Source of the DNA: Panacibacter microcysteis
GTDB taxonomy: Bacteria > Bacteroidota > Bacteroidia > Chitinophagales > Chitinophagaceae
Direction: 5' to 3'
NCBI RefSeq assembly: GCF_015831355.1
Contig: NZ_JADWYR010000001.1
Span: forward strand, 2,666,001 to 2,730,000
Length of the DNA: 64,000 bases
Part shown: positions 1 through 8,420 of the stretch, in pieces
How positions within the stretch are numbered: the first letter of the stretch is position 1
Layout of the letters: the number at the start of each line of letters is the position of its first letter
Notes under the pieces: generated by a model
Databases searched by the model: none
What the model was told of the DNA's origin: nothing
The model's input: the letters and a program-made list of their open reading frames with translations, nothing else
Position numbers and translations under genes: made by a program

Positions 1-603
1 CCGCAGGATAAATACAATGCCCAGGTTGATAACCCTGACGTAAGGGCAATGGTAGATTGGGTAAACGCAAATAAAGCAGGCATCAATAAGGATAACTATA
101 CAGTGCCGGATACATTAACGGGCGGTAAATTTTTCCTTGGTGGTCACAACCAGATTCTTGATACACCTGTTGGCGTTCCCATCCAGCCATATCACTGGGA
201 TGGTGTACAGGAAACCGGGCCGGCGCGTATTACAAACACTACCACACGGCACGTATTCTCGCTCAATACCTGCACGGGTTGTCATGCAGGTGAGGTACAA
301 ACGTTCTTTACCCATGTAGATCCGGTAATGTTTGGCACCAAAGCAACGCTTTCGGGTTTCCTTGCCGGTACGGCAGGCCGTGGCGGTGCAGTAGATTTCG
401 ACAATAACCCGTCTAATGACAGCATGATGATTAAAGATGCGGCCAACAGAGGTGGAGCAGCAAATTCTGTAAGAATGTTCAACGACATTTTAAGAAGGGC
501 AAAAGACCTGAAAGACTTTGCATTGTCCCCGCCATGTGCAGCATTAAGTGTGTTTGCAATAAGAAATGAGCTTATGTTTAAACCGGTACACGCAGTGCAT
601 TAA
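1..603 (+). CDS. C-terminal part of a CxxCH (heme c-type) secreted protein, 5'-truncated
   Basis: The reading frame is open from the first base, so only the last 200 residues are present. A single CxxCH motif (CTGCH, just after RHVFSLNT) would bind one heme c covalently in the periplasm or on the surface. The rest has no domain I can name. The fragment ends in a Cys-containing tail (SPPCAALS) and is followed by a strong terminator. The N-terminus, signal peptide and true length are not visible. An electron-transfer role is inferred from the heme motif alone; it could also be the C-terminal part of a larger lipoprotein in which this motif is structural. Confidence 0.6.
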   Translation, partial: PQDKYNAQVDNPDVRAMVDWVNANKAGINKDNYTVPDTLTGGKFFLGGHNQILDTPVGVPIQPYHWDGVQETGPARITNTTTRHVFSLNTCTGCHAGEVQTFFTHVDPVMFGTKATLSGFLAGTAGRGGAVDFDNNPSNDSMMIKDAANRGGAANSVRMFNDILRRAKDLKDFALSPPCAALSVFAIRNELMFKPVHAVH

Positions 604-627
604 CAGCATTTGATAAATTATAGAGAG

Positions 628-652
628 CCGGCCATTAATGGCCGGTTTTTTT
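628..652 (+). terminator. Intrinsic terminator after the CxxCH protein
   Basis: A perfect 18-bp palindrome (CCGGCCATTAATGGCCGG) is followed at once by seven T residues, 24 bases after the stop codon. This is a canonical rho-independent terminator for the upstream gene. Confidence 0.9.
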
Positions 653-659
653 ATATGTG

Positions 660-895
660 TAGCCAGCTGTATTACTACTATTGAACACCGGTTGTGTCAC
701 TCACTTCAGCGGCAACAACACGGGTGAGCAAACGCGAAGATCGAAGCGAAAGCTTTTAACATGGTGTGCCATACGAACCTCCGGAACTACAGGAAATATC
801 GGTATGTTAAATCCGCAGACTGCAGTTGCTCAATGTTGCCTGCGTACAAGTGTGCGACGCAACGGAAGATGCATGATGTTGATTAGCCCGGCTCC
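660..895. repeat. Dispersed intergenic element, two-core copy (type A core left, type B core right)
   Basis: A type A core (GTTGTGTCACTCACTTCAGC, 691-710) and an inverted type B core (844-863) bound a 130-bp interior. The outer flanks contain the family ends: TAGCCAGCTG on the left and the complement of GGAGCCGGGCT on the right. It lies between convergent genes and has no open frame with a believable product. Confidence 0.85.
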
Positions 896-904
896 AAAAG
901 AAAG

Positions 905-2767
905 CTACCTGTAGCCTTTGGCCTGTAAATGAAAAAGCTCCGCATACCGCCCATTCAAAGCAAGCAATTCTTCGTGGCTGCCGATTTCCAGTAGCTGGCC
1001 TTTTTCCAGCACCAGAATGCGGTCTGCCATGCGTACCGTGGAAAAGCGGTGGGAGATAAGCACTGCGCTTTTGCCTTTGGTAAGCTCGGCAAAGCGCTGA
1101 AAAACTTCATATTCTGCACGTGCATCCAGTGCGCTGGTGGGCTCATCAAGAATCAGCAATTGTGCGTCTTTCATGTAGGCACGTGCAAGCGCAACCTTTT
1201 GCCACTCACCGCCGCTAAGTTCTACGCCGTTGTTAAATCTTCGGCCAAGTGCCTGGTCGTATTTATTGGGTAGTTTTGCTGCAAGTAAGCTCGCAAGACT
1301 TTTGGCGGCACTTTGTTCAATGAGTGCCCGGTTATCCATTTCATCAATGTTGCCCACCGCAATGTTTTGAGAAAAACTCATCTGGTACCGCAGGTAATCC
1401 TGGAATATAACGCCTATGCCTTTGCGTAACTCAAAAAGATCATAGTCGCGCAGGTCTATACCATCCAGTAATATGCGCCCTTCTGAAGGGTCATATAATC
1501 TTGCCAGCAATTTTACCAGTGTTGTTTTACCTGCACCGTTTTCACCTACAAGGGCTAGTTTTTCTCCTGCATGCAAAGTAAAATTCAGGTGCCTGTTTGC
1601 CCAGTTGGTACTGTTATGGTATTTAAAACCGACATTTTCAAAAACAAAGCCTTGTTGAATTGTTGCAGGAAAAGGCACCGGCTTTTTTGGCGTAAATATC
1701 CTGGGCTTTATTTCGAAAAACTCAAAAAAATCTCTCAGGTAAATGGCACCCTGGGATACGCTGGTAAAGCGGCTGAGAATATTTTCGAGCAAGCTTCTTA
1801 GTTGCCTGAATGAGCCTGCCAGAAAAGTAAGTGTACCAATACTTATACTTCCTTTTATCGTTTGTGCAATAATGGCCATGTATGCAGCATAATAACCCGC
1901 GCTGCCAATAAATGCAAGAAAAGTTCCCCAGCCTGCTCTTTTGGTAGATAATTTTTTATTGTCTGTGTAGAATTTTGTGCTGAGCGTTTTGAAACGGTTT
2001 ACCAGGAAGCCGGAGAGGTCGAAGAGCTTTACTTCTTTTGCCGTTTCATCACTGGCGCCAATATATCGTATGTAATCAAGCTCACGCCGCTCAGGTGTTT
2101 GCCCACGGGTTAAAGCGTAGCTGCGGTCATTGAAGTAAGATTCTCCCACGAATGCAGGTACGATCGCGATAATGAGCAGAAGGATAAGCCAGGGATTGAA
2201 GGCCATAAGGCCTGCTGCTAAAAACACCATGGTGATCAGATCCTGTACCTGTGTTAATACCTGTGATAACAGGATTGTTCTGCCGACCGTTTGCTGGCGG
2301 GCACGTTCCAGCTTATCGTAAAAATTGGAATCTTCAAACTGGTCAAGGTCGAGCATGGCCGCATGTTCCATAATCTTTACGGAAGTATGGTTGTTAAACA
2401 GATCGCCAAGTAAGCTGTCAACAAGTGTGGTGGCCCTGCTTAATGCATCTGCAACAATGGCGAGTGCAAATTCTGCTGCAACCAATGTCCATAAGTGTGA
2501 TTGGTCGGCCACCGCGGTTTTGCTTAACAATACCACTTCGTCAATGATCAGTTTTCCAATGTACAACATGGAGACAGGTATTGCCGACCGCAACAGGCGG
2601 AGTATTGCATTTAAAATGGTATACCAGCGGTTTGTTTGCCAAACAAGTTTAAAGAAGCGGGGAAGATTACTGAGTGCTGCAAACTTTTCTTTTAAAGAGG
2701 GTGTTGGAACAGTATTTTGATTTGCGGGTCTTTTTTCACGTGCCATTCTAACGGTACTCTTGCTCAT
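905..2767 (-). CDS. ABC transporter, fused permease and ATPase (exporter type)
   Basis: This 620-residue half-transporter joins a membrane domain (about residues 40-340) to a nucleotide-binding domain. The Walker A motif GENGAGKTT is near residues 408-416, the signature LSGGEWQK near 516, Walker B LLILDEP near 536-542, and the switch His in LISHR near 570, so the ATPase looks intact. Such proteins work as dimers and export lipids, peptides or drugs; the substrate cannot be read from the sequence. It is transcribed alone, divergently from the response regulator gene. The start is the ATG that opens MSKSTVRM; a TAACTTTA box lies just upstream of it, close to the Bacteroidota -7 consensus. Confidence 0.93.
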   Translation of the reverse strand: MSKSTVRMAREKRPANQNTVPTPSLKEKFAALSNLPRFFKLVWQTNRWYTILNAILRLLRSAIPVSMLYIGKLIIDEVVLLSKTAVADQSHLWTLVAAEFALAIVADALSRATTLVDSLLGDLFNNHTSVKIMEHAAMLDLDQFEDSNFYDKLERARQQTVGRTILLSQVLTQVQDLITMVFLAAGLMAFNPWLILLLIIAIVPAFVGESYFNDRSYALTRGQTPERRELDYIRYIGASDETAKEVKLFDLSGFLVNRFKTLSTKFYTDNKKLSTKRAGWGTFLAFIGSAGYYAAYMAIIAQTIKGSISIGTLTFLAGSFRQLRSLLENILSRFTSVSQGAIYLRDFFEFFEIKPRIFTPKKPVPFPATIQQGFVFENVGFKYHNSTNWANRHLNFTLHAGEKLALVGENGAGKTTLVKLLARLYDPSEGRILLDGIDLRDYDLFELRKGIGVIFQDYLRYQMSFSQNIAVGNIDEMDNRALIEQSAAKSLASLLAAKLPNKYDQALGRRFNNGVELSGGEWQKVALARAYMKDAQLLILDEPTSALDARAEYEVFQRFAELTKGKSAVLISHRFSTVRMADRILVLEKGQLLEIGSHEELLALNGRYAELFHLQAKGYR

Positions 2768-2870
2768 GCCGTAAAGTTAATATATCCGGAAAAGCTATTT
2801 GCTGGAACTGGAGCATGTACTTTCGCAATATTCGTCATAAACGTATGTGTTTCATTTAGCGTTTTATTAG

Positions 2871-2886
2871 TAATCACCTGTGATTA
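2871..2886. promoter_or_regulatory. Palindrome upstream of the OmpR-type regulator gene
   Basis: TAATCAC-CT-GTGATTA is a perfect 7-bp inverted repeat with a 2-bp centre, 67 bp before the regulator start and within the divergent ABC/regulator spacer. Its size and place suit an operator. The protein that binds it is unknown. Confidence 0.45.
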
Positions 2887-2887
2887 A

Positions 2888-2903
2888 TTCTATATTTTTA
2901 GAA
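2888..2903. promoter_or_regulatory. Inverted TTCTA half-sites, possible autoregulatory operator
   Basis: TTCTA and its complement TAGAA face each other across six bases directly after the neighbouring palindrome. The half-site matches the TTCTAA direct repeats found behind this two-component system at 5082-5120, which suggests that the same regulator could bind at both places. The match is short and could be chance in AT-rich DNA. Confidence 0.3.
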
Positions 2904-2953
2904 CAACTGCGCAGGAATATTGTTGCAAAAGTGTTGAACACAACTACCGCATT

Positions 2954-3631
2954 ATGAAAGTACTTCTTGTAGAGGATGAGCCAAGTATAGCATCTGTTGT
3001 TAATAAAGGCCTTACTGAAAATGGTTACAGCATTACCATTGCGCCAGATGGCATTGTTGGTTTCCAGCTGGCCGCCGCGAATGAGTTTGATGTGCTGATG
3101 ATAGATATTATGCTGCCCGGAATGAACGGGATGGAACTCTGCAAGCGTTTACGTGAGCACGGGGTTTACACGCCAGTGTTGTTTTTAACGGCATTGAGCA
3201 CAACCGAAAACATTGTAGCCGGTCTTAATGCAGGTGGCGACGATTACCTGGTGAAGCCTTTCAAATTTGCAGAACTGGAAGCAAGGCTCAGGTCTTTGCA
3301 CAGGCGCAAACAAATAACGCTTAAAGAGGAAGATGTTTTTCATATCAGCGATATTGTGATTGATTTCAACGCTAAAACAGTTACCCAGCATAACGAACCT
3401 GTTAGTCTTACATCGACAGAATTCAGGCTGCTGGAGTATTTTGTGAGGAACAAAAACAAAGTTTTATCCCGTATAGAGATCCTTGAAAAAGTGTGGGGAA
3501 TTGATTTTAATATGGGTACGAACGTGGTTGATGTGTACGTAAATTACCTTCGTAAAAAGATCGACAAAAGACCCGATCAAAAGTTGATTCATACAGTAAT
3601 TGGAATGGGTTATATGCTTAAGACAACATAA
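2954..3631 (+). CDS. OmpR/PhoB-family response regulator
   Basis: This 225-residue protein has an N-terminal receiver domain (about 1-118) with acidic pocket ED at 8-9, phospho-acceptor Asp51 and the conserved Lys101, then a C-terminal winged-helix DNA-binding domain (about 125-223). The gene is eight bases ahead of a histidine kinase gene, so the two form a cognate pair. The kinase would phosphorylate Asp51 and the dimer would bind direct repeats. Candidate sites are the 11-bp-spaced TTCTAA array downstream and inverted TTCTA half-sites in its own promoter region. The start ATG gives the normal family N-terminus MKVLLVEDE. Confidence 0.95.
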   Translation: MKVLLVEDEPSIASVVNKGLTENGYSITIAPDGIVGFQLAAANEFDVLMIDIMLPGMNGMELCKRLREHGVYTPVLFLTALSTTENIVAGLNAGGDDYLVKPFKFAELEARLRSLHRRKQITLKEEDVFHISDIVIDFNAKTVTQHNEPVSLTSTEFRLLEYFVRNKNKVLSRIEILEKVWGIDFNMGTNVVDVYVNYLRKKIDKRPDQKLIHTVIGMGYMLKTT

Positions 3632-3639
3632 GGTTTGCC

Positions 3640-5010
3640 ATGAAAATTCAAACGAAGACAACTATTCTCTTTACCATTATAACTGCGGGCGTATTTCTTG
3701 TACTTAGTATTACGATCTACTATTTCTCAGACAACTTTGCACACAACGATTTCTACAAAAGGCTTGAACTAAGGGCAAGAATATCCACCAAGTTCAGGTT
3801 TGAGAAGGATCATGTATCCACTGAAGCATTTGCAGAAATACAACGCCAATATCTTGAACGCCTGATTGATGAAAAAGCTTTTGTTGTGCAGGTAGATACC
3901 ACCGGGAAGCCGATAAAAGATTCGCCAAAAAATCTGCCGCTCAGTTACCTGAAGAATATTTTTGATGCTAAAGGTGGCACTGTTTATTACAGGGATAAGA
4001 ACAGGCACTATGCAGGTTTGTTTTACCCGGATGAAACCGGTGACTTCCTCGTAATAAAATCTGCCACAAACCCTTATGTAAGTGAACTGATGATGCACCT
4101 GCGCAGTATTCTGATCATTACTTTTATCGTGTCAGTGATTTTCATTTATGCAGTAGGCCGCTATTTTGCCAACAAAACTTTTCAACCATTCAGGTTGATA
4201 ACAAACCGCGTAAAAGACATCAGTGAAGTAAACCTGCACCTGAGGCTGGAAAACCAGGAAGGCACTGATGAGGTGGCCGAACTGATCAAGACTTTTAATA
4301 ACATGCTGGACAGGCTGGAAACTGCTTTTGAAACACAGAATAACTTTATCAGCAACGCATCACACGAATTAAGAACACCGCTTACGGCAATTGTTGCAGA
4401 AGCGGATTATGCGCTGTCAAAAGAAAGAACGCCTGAAGCATACCAGCAAAGCCTGAACAATATAATCCTGCAGGCAGAAAAGCTTCAGCACCTGACCAAA
4501 GGCCTGCTATCCCTTGCACACACCGGTTTTGACGGGAAAAAACAAACCTGGGAAGTTGTACACATAGAACAGTTGCTGGTAGATATAAAAGAAAGTATGG
4601 GCTCGTGGATGGGCAATAACCGCATTAAAGTTGTTTTTTCCGATATTCTCGAAAGAGGCAATGATCATGTAATACAGGGAAACTATGATCTGCTGAAAAT
4701 AGCCATCGGTAATATTGTTTTAAACGCCTGCAAGTATTCCAGCGGCGATGTCACAATTGATCTGGCCATCGAAAGCGAGCGTGCAGAGATCACAATTATA
4801 GACAGGGGAATTGGTATTCCGGAAACGGAGATCAAGCATATCTATGACCCTTTTTTCAGGGCTTCGAACACCGGCGGTTACGAAGGCTATGGCATCGGCA
4901 TGCCTTTATCTAATAACATTATACGCTTACACAAAGGAAGAATAGAAATAGATTCCAAGGTAAATATCGGCAGTAAAGTAAAAGTAGTTTTACCCCTGGC
5001 AACCACCTGA
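3640..5010 (+). CDS. Membrane sensor histidine kinase
   Basis: The 456-residue protein has a transmembrane segment at about 9-29, a sensor region of about 125 residues outside the membrane, a second membrane segment at about 155-176, a HAMP-like linker, and a kinase core. The phospho-acceptor is His242 in SHELRTPL. The N box (IVLNACKYS), G1 box (DRGIGIP) and G2 box (GYGIGMPL) follow in order. It is the partner of the regulator encoded eight bases upstream. The stimulus is unknown; the sensor region has no motif I recognise. A similar kinase (7038-8420) lies nearby, so cross-talk or duplication is possible. Confidence 0.95.
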   Translation: MKIQTKTTILFTIITAGVFLVLSITIYYFSDNFAHNDFYKRLELRARISTKFRFEKDHVSTEAFAEIQRQYLERLIDEKAFVVQVDTTGKPIKDSPKNLPLSYLKNIFDAKGGTVYYRDKNRHYAGLFYPDETGDFLVIKSATNPYVSELMMHLRSILIITFIVSVIFIYAVGRYFANKTFQPFRLITNRVKDISEVNLHLRLENQEGTDEVAELIKTFNNMLDRLETAFETQNNFISNASHELRTPLTAIVAEADYALSKERTPEAYQQSLNNIILQAEKLQHLTKGLLSLAHTGFDGKKQTWEVVHIEQLLVDIKESMGSWMGNNRIKVVFSDILERGNDHVIQGNYDLLKIAIGNIVLNACKYSSGDVTIDLAIESERAEITIIDRGIGIPETEIKHIYDPFFRASNTGGYEGYGIGMPLSNNIIRLHKGRIEIDSKVNIGSKVKVVLPLATT

Positions 5011-5081
5011 AATGTTGACTGTTGAATCTCCTGAAGCAATAATGCCCGTAACCTGTAAACAGATTTTAAAAAGCTCGGCTT

Positions 5082-5120
5082 TTCTAATCTCTTTCTAACA
5101 CACTTCTAATTATCTTCTCA
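5082..5120. promoter_or_regulatory. Four direct repeats (TTCTAA x3, TTCTCA) at exact 11-bp spacing
   Basis: TTCTAA starts at 5082, 5093 and 5104, and TTCTCA at 5115. One-helical-turn spacing of direct hexamers is the classic binding pattern of OmpR/PhoB winged-helix regulators. The array lies about 60-100 bp ahead of the stress-protein gene and just behind a gene pair encoding such a regulator and its kinase. Confidence 0.6.
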
Positions 5121-5178
5121 TTTTGCTCTTAAGCAGACTTAATGCTGCTGTATCAATTTTGTAGTATAAAAGAAGATT

Positions 5179-5667
5179 ATGGCAAACATATTAATTCCAA
5201 CTGATTTTACTACATCATTTACCACTACAGTTAACCAGGTAATACAGTTTATTGACAGAAAACCTGTGAACATTATCCTGTTCCATGCTTTTGAAATTCC
5301 TTTTTATGTGCAGGATATTTTTACAAAATCAGCCAGGCAGCCATATAACGAGTTACTTACAGATGATTTCCGGCAGGCGTGCAAACAGCTAAAGGACCAA
5401 CATCCCAAAGCAATTGGAAAAATAGGTTTTAAATGTATGCATGGCAGCACAGCAGCCGTATTTAGAAATTTTGTAGATGCAAATGATGTTGATGCGATCA
5501 TCTGTCCTGATGATTATGTGCATCTTAAGGTACATGAACGCAGTGTAAACCCAACGCTTTTTTTTAACAAAGCAGGCATACCTGTATTGAATGATTTTAA
5601 ACCGGTAAGAAAGCAGAACGAATTCAATGTAATTACACTTTCAAAACCGCAAATGGAGTTGAATTAG
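5179..5667 (+). CDS. Universal stress protein-like protein
   Basis: The N-terminus (ANILIPTDFTTSF) and alternating strand/helix pattern match the Usp alpha/beta fold, and the 162-residue length fits one domain. The C-terminal ATP-binding loop of UspA-type proteins (Gly-x2-Gly-x9-Gly-Ser/Thr) is not recognisable, so it may not bind ATP. It follows the two-component system and precedes a bestrophin gene. The 11-bp repeat array upstream suggests control by the preceding regulator. A role in stress or ion homeostasis is inferred from context only. Confidence 0.65.
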   Translation: MANILIPTDFTTSFTTTVNQVIQFIDRKPVNIILFHAFEIPFYVQDIFTKSARQPYNELLTDDFRQACKQLKDQHPKAIGKIGFKCMHGSTAAVFRNFVDANDVDAIICPDDYVHLKVHERSVNPTLFFNKAGIPVLNDFKPVRKQNEFNVITLSKPQMELN

Positions 5668-5728
5668 TAAACAACATTGCATATGCTGTCGGAAAAGATT
5701 ATTGAAGGGGTCGGTTAAATCATCAACA

Positions 5729-6739
5729 ATGCTGTTAAAAAAAAATGTTCCTTTTAAGTATGTATTTGGCAAGATCAGGTATGAAATTGTTGTTATTGCG
5801 TTATACGCAACACTCATTGCTTTTGCGTACAACTCGTATCATTTTACAAGAATTACTATTCCGCTTGCAGTACCGGCTGTGCTGGGCACCGTAATATCAT
5901 TACTTCTCGGTTTTAGAAGTAACCAGGCTTACGACAGGTGGTGGGAGGCAAGGCATATATGGGGTGCAATAGTAAACGATTCGCGATCGCTTGCCAGACA
6001 AATAATGTCTTTTACCTATGATAGTTATGACGGCGACGAAGTAGATGCATTTAAAGAAAGAGTCATACGCCGGCAGATAGCCTGGTGCTATGCATTGGGC
6101 AGACATTTACGGGAAGAAGAGGTAGATAAAGGTCTTGAAAAATACCTCAACAGGAAAGAGCTGGAATATGTACGTGGAATTGATAATATTCCCTCAGCAT
6201 TGATGGACCTGATGGGCCGGGATATAAAACTGGCGTTGGAAAGTGGCTGGATCAACCGTTTTCAGCAGGTAGAACTTGACAGAACGCTTTCGCGTTTGTG
6301 CGATTCCATGGGTAAGTGCGAGAGGATCAAGAACACCGTTTTCCCGGTTACTTACAGCTTATACATACATCTTGCACTAATGTTGTTTATTGCATTGCTG
6401 CCTTTTAGTGTAATCGAATATTTTGGTTTTGTAGAAGTGCCGCTCGTCGTTGCTATTTCTGCGTGTTTTTTGCTTATTGAAAAAATGGCAATACACCTGC
6501 AGGATCCTTTTGAAAATAAACCAACGGATACACCCGTAACCACCATTGCAAAGAGTATTGAAAAGAACCTGATGCAGTTGTATGGAAATGAACTGCAGTA
6601 CAATGCCAGGCATGCAGTTGATGCTACCAAAGCCCATACAAGTGCCGTGCAGGAAAGCATTGGTATTTATGAGCAGCATAACACTTACGTGGTATCAGTT
6701 CATCGCAAGCGTGAAGAAAAACAGTTTTACGTTCTGTAA
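5729..6739 (+). CDS. Bestrophin-family (YneE/UPF0187) membrane channel
   Basis: The family hallmark region is present: a first helix (IVVIALYATLIAFAY), then the segment GFRSNQAYDRWWEARHIWG, and a second membrane pair around residues 215-260. Bacterial bestrophins form pentameric ion channels in the inner membrane. The length, 336 residues, is slightly above the usual bacterial size. I start at the ATG opening MLLKKNVPFKY; an in-frame TTG nine codons earlier is less likely. It lies about 60 bases after the stress-protein gene, probably in the same operon, and is followed by a clear terminator. Regulation by the 11-bp repeat array is plausible. Confidence 0.88.
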   Translation: MLLKKNVPFKYVFGKIRYEIVVIALYATLIAFAYNSYHFTRITIPLAVPAVLGTVISLLLGFRSNQAYDRWWEARHIWGAIVNDSRSLARQIMSFTYDSYDGDEVDAFKERVIRRQIAWCYALGRHLREEEVDKGLEKYLNRKELEYVRGIDNIPSALMDLMGRDIKLALESGWINRFQQVELDRTLSRLCDSMGKCERIKNTVFPVTYSLYIHLALMLFIALLPFSVIEYFGFVEVPLVVAISACFLLIEKMAIHLQDPFENKPTDTPVTTIAKSIEKNLMQLYGNELQYNARHAVDATKAHTSAVQESIGIYEQHNTYVVSVHRKREEKQFYVL

Positions 6740-6757
6740 ACGCTGCTGCAAAACTTA

Positions 6758-6790
6758 AAGCGGTCACCAACAAATGATGACCGCTTTTTT
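6758..6790 (+). terminator. Intrinsic terminator after the bestrophin gene
   Basis: A 9-bp stem (AAGCGGTCA with TGACCGCTT) around an 11-base loop is followed by a T run. It ends the stress-protein/bestrophin transcript just before a dispersed repeat element. Confidence 0.85.
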
Positions 6791-6795
6791 ATTTA

Positions 6796-7027
6796 CCCGG
6801 CAATTGAATATGCATTGAGCTTCTGTTGCGTCGCACTCTTGTACTGCAGAAACCATATTGAGCAATGCGAAGACCAAAGCAAATGGTATCAACATTTTTT
6901 ACGGGTTTTGCCCACAGGCCGGTACAAGCCGTAATATTTACCATGTTTCGCCTGTGGGCTGCTGATAAAAGTTCAGAAAGTACAAGTGAGTGACACAACA
7001 GGCGATGCCATGCGCTATGCTGCCCGT
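6796..7027. repeat. Dispersed intergenic element, two-core copy (B left, A right)
   Basis: The B core is at 6825-6844 and the inverted A core at 6980-6999, followed by the A-type flank GGCGATGCCATG. The interior carries its own 10-bp inverted repeat, GCCCACAGGC at 6910-6919 and its complement at 6950-6959. The element sits between convergent genes. Confidence 0.88.
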
Positions 7028-7037
7028 AACAAAAAAA

Positions 7038-8420
7038 TTAAGATTGCCTGCGAAAGAAAGTTAGTGTAAAACGATTGAGGTTGTTGTTGATAGCCTCGTA
7101 GCTGATATGGCATTTATGCAGCTCAACAATTCTTTTAACGATGGAAAGACCAAGCCCAAATCCTTTCTTGGTCTGTGCATTTTCTCCGCGGAAGAAAGGA
7201 AAAAACATTCTTTCTACTTCTTCGGGTTGCATTACCGGCCCGCGGTTTTCGAAGTTGATCACAATTCTCGATTCTGTGATCTGTGTGCTGATATCTACGT
7301 GGCCGTCCACAGAATATTTTACGCCGTTCTTCAGAAGATTCACCATGGCTGACCTCAACAACACCTCGTTGCCTTTTATGTAAAGATGTGTTTCTTCCAC
7401 TTCGTCGGGGTTAAATTCGAAAGCGATGTCAATACCGGGGAACATCTTATGCATAGAGGCGATGGAGTCATAGATTACTTCATCTACCCGTATTTCAGGC
7501 CAGTCTGCTGTATAGGTAATGTTTTCGTACTGGGAGAGCAGCAACAGCGCATTGGTAAGTTCGATCATTCCCTGCTGGTCTTCTTTAAGAGACTCCAGTA
7601 CTTTTCTTGCTTCCTGCGGTGTAAGTTCTCTTCGTAAAGCAGATTCTGTTTGGGAAAGCATGGTAGCCAGCGGCGTACGCAGATCGTGCGATGCATGGTG
7701 CACAAAATTCTTTTGCATGGTAAATGCCCTCTCCAGCCTGTCGAGCATGCCGTTAAAGTTTTTTGCAATAGCTATTAACTCGTTGTGCCGCGGGTCTCCT
7801 TTGCCAAGTTGTACACGTTGCTTTAAATTGTTTTCACTTACTTTTCTCATTTGTATACTTAGTGCCACCAATGGTTTGGAGACCTTCATCACAAAAAAGT
7901 AAGTAAGAATGGCCATGATGATAAGTGCGCCGATAGACACATAGATCATGGTTAGTTTTAAAGACTTCAGGCGTAGTATGCCAAATTTATCGTAACCAGT
8001 AGTAATGGCATAGCTAACTCTGCCGGGCGTATCAAAATAAAGCCCAACGCATTGAGACTGACCCTGCATGAAATACAGTTCATGCGCTTCGCGTATAGCT
8101 TGTATCTGCAGTGTATCAACGGTAAAATCTATGTCATCCGGTTGCGATTCGATAACGTTGTAATCGCTGTCGATAAGTACGGTGCGGAATTCGGCAGGGG
8201 CACCATCCAGGTAATAAGCAAGTTTTGATAACAGTTGCTTATTGTTGTCAGACACATTGTAATGGTCCCTATACATACGATAGGCCTGTGCCCATAAGCG
8301 GTTATCAAAATCTTTCTTCCTGTTTTGAGCGTATAAGGTGTAAATAATCAGGAAAGCTACAGCCAGTATAGCGCAAACAATCAGGGTTAAAGTTATAACA
8401 AACTTTAGCCGTACTCTCAT
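7038..8420 (-). CDS. Membrane sensor histidine kinase
   Basis: This 460-residue kinase has membrane segments at about 9-30 and 157-178, an external sensor region between them, a HAMP-like linker, and the phospho-acceptor His245 in ASHDLRTPL. The ATPase boxes follow: LLKNGVKYS (N), ENRGPVM (a divergent G1) and GFGLGLSIV (G2). The gene overlaps its regulator by four bases (ATGA), so the two are translationally coupled. The kinase is similar in layout to the one at 3640-5010, which suggests paralogous systems flanking the stress-protein/channel pair. The signal is unknown. Confidence 0.94.
   Translation of the reverse strand: MRVRLKFVITLTLIVCAILAVAFLIIYTLYAQNRKKDFDNRLWAQAYRMYRDHYNVSDNNKQLLSKLAYYLDGAPAEFRTVLIDSDYNVIESQPDDIDFTVDTLQIQAIREAHELYFMQGQSQCVGLYFDTPGRVSYAITTGYDKFGILRLKSLKLTMIYVSIGALIIMAILTYFFVMKVSKPLVALSIQMRKVSENNLKQRVQLGKGDPRHNELIAIAKNFNGMLDRLERAFTMQKNFVHHASHDLRTPLATMLSQTESALRRELTPQEARKVLESLKEDQQGMIELTNALLLLSQYENITYTADWPEIRVDEVIYDSIASMHKMFPGIDIAFEFNPDEVEETHLYIKGNEVLLRSAMVNLLKNGVKYSVDGHVDISTQITESRIVINFENRGPVMQPEEVERMFFPFFRGENAQTKKGFGLGLSIVKRIVELHKCHISYEAINNNLNRFTLTFFRRQS

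Noticed and set aside
681-914. A 77-codon frame across a dispersed element
   Set aside because: It lies wholly over the repeat and into the end of the ABC gene on the other strand, with Arg/Thr-rich nonsense composition.
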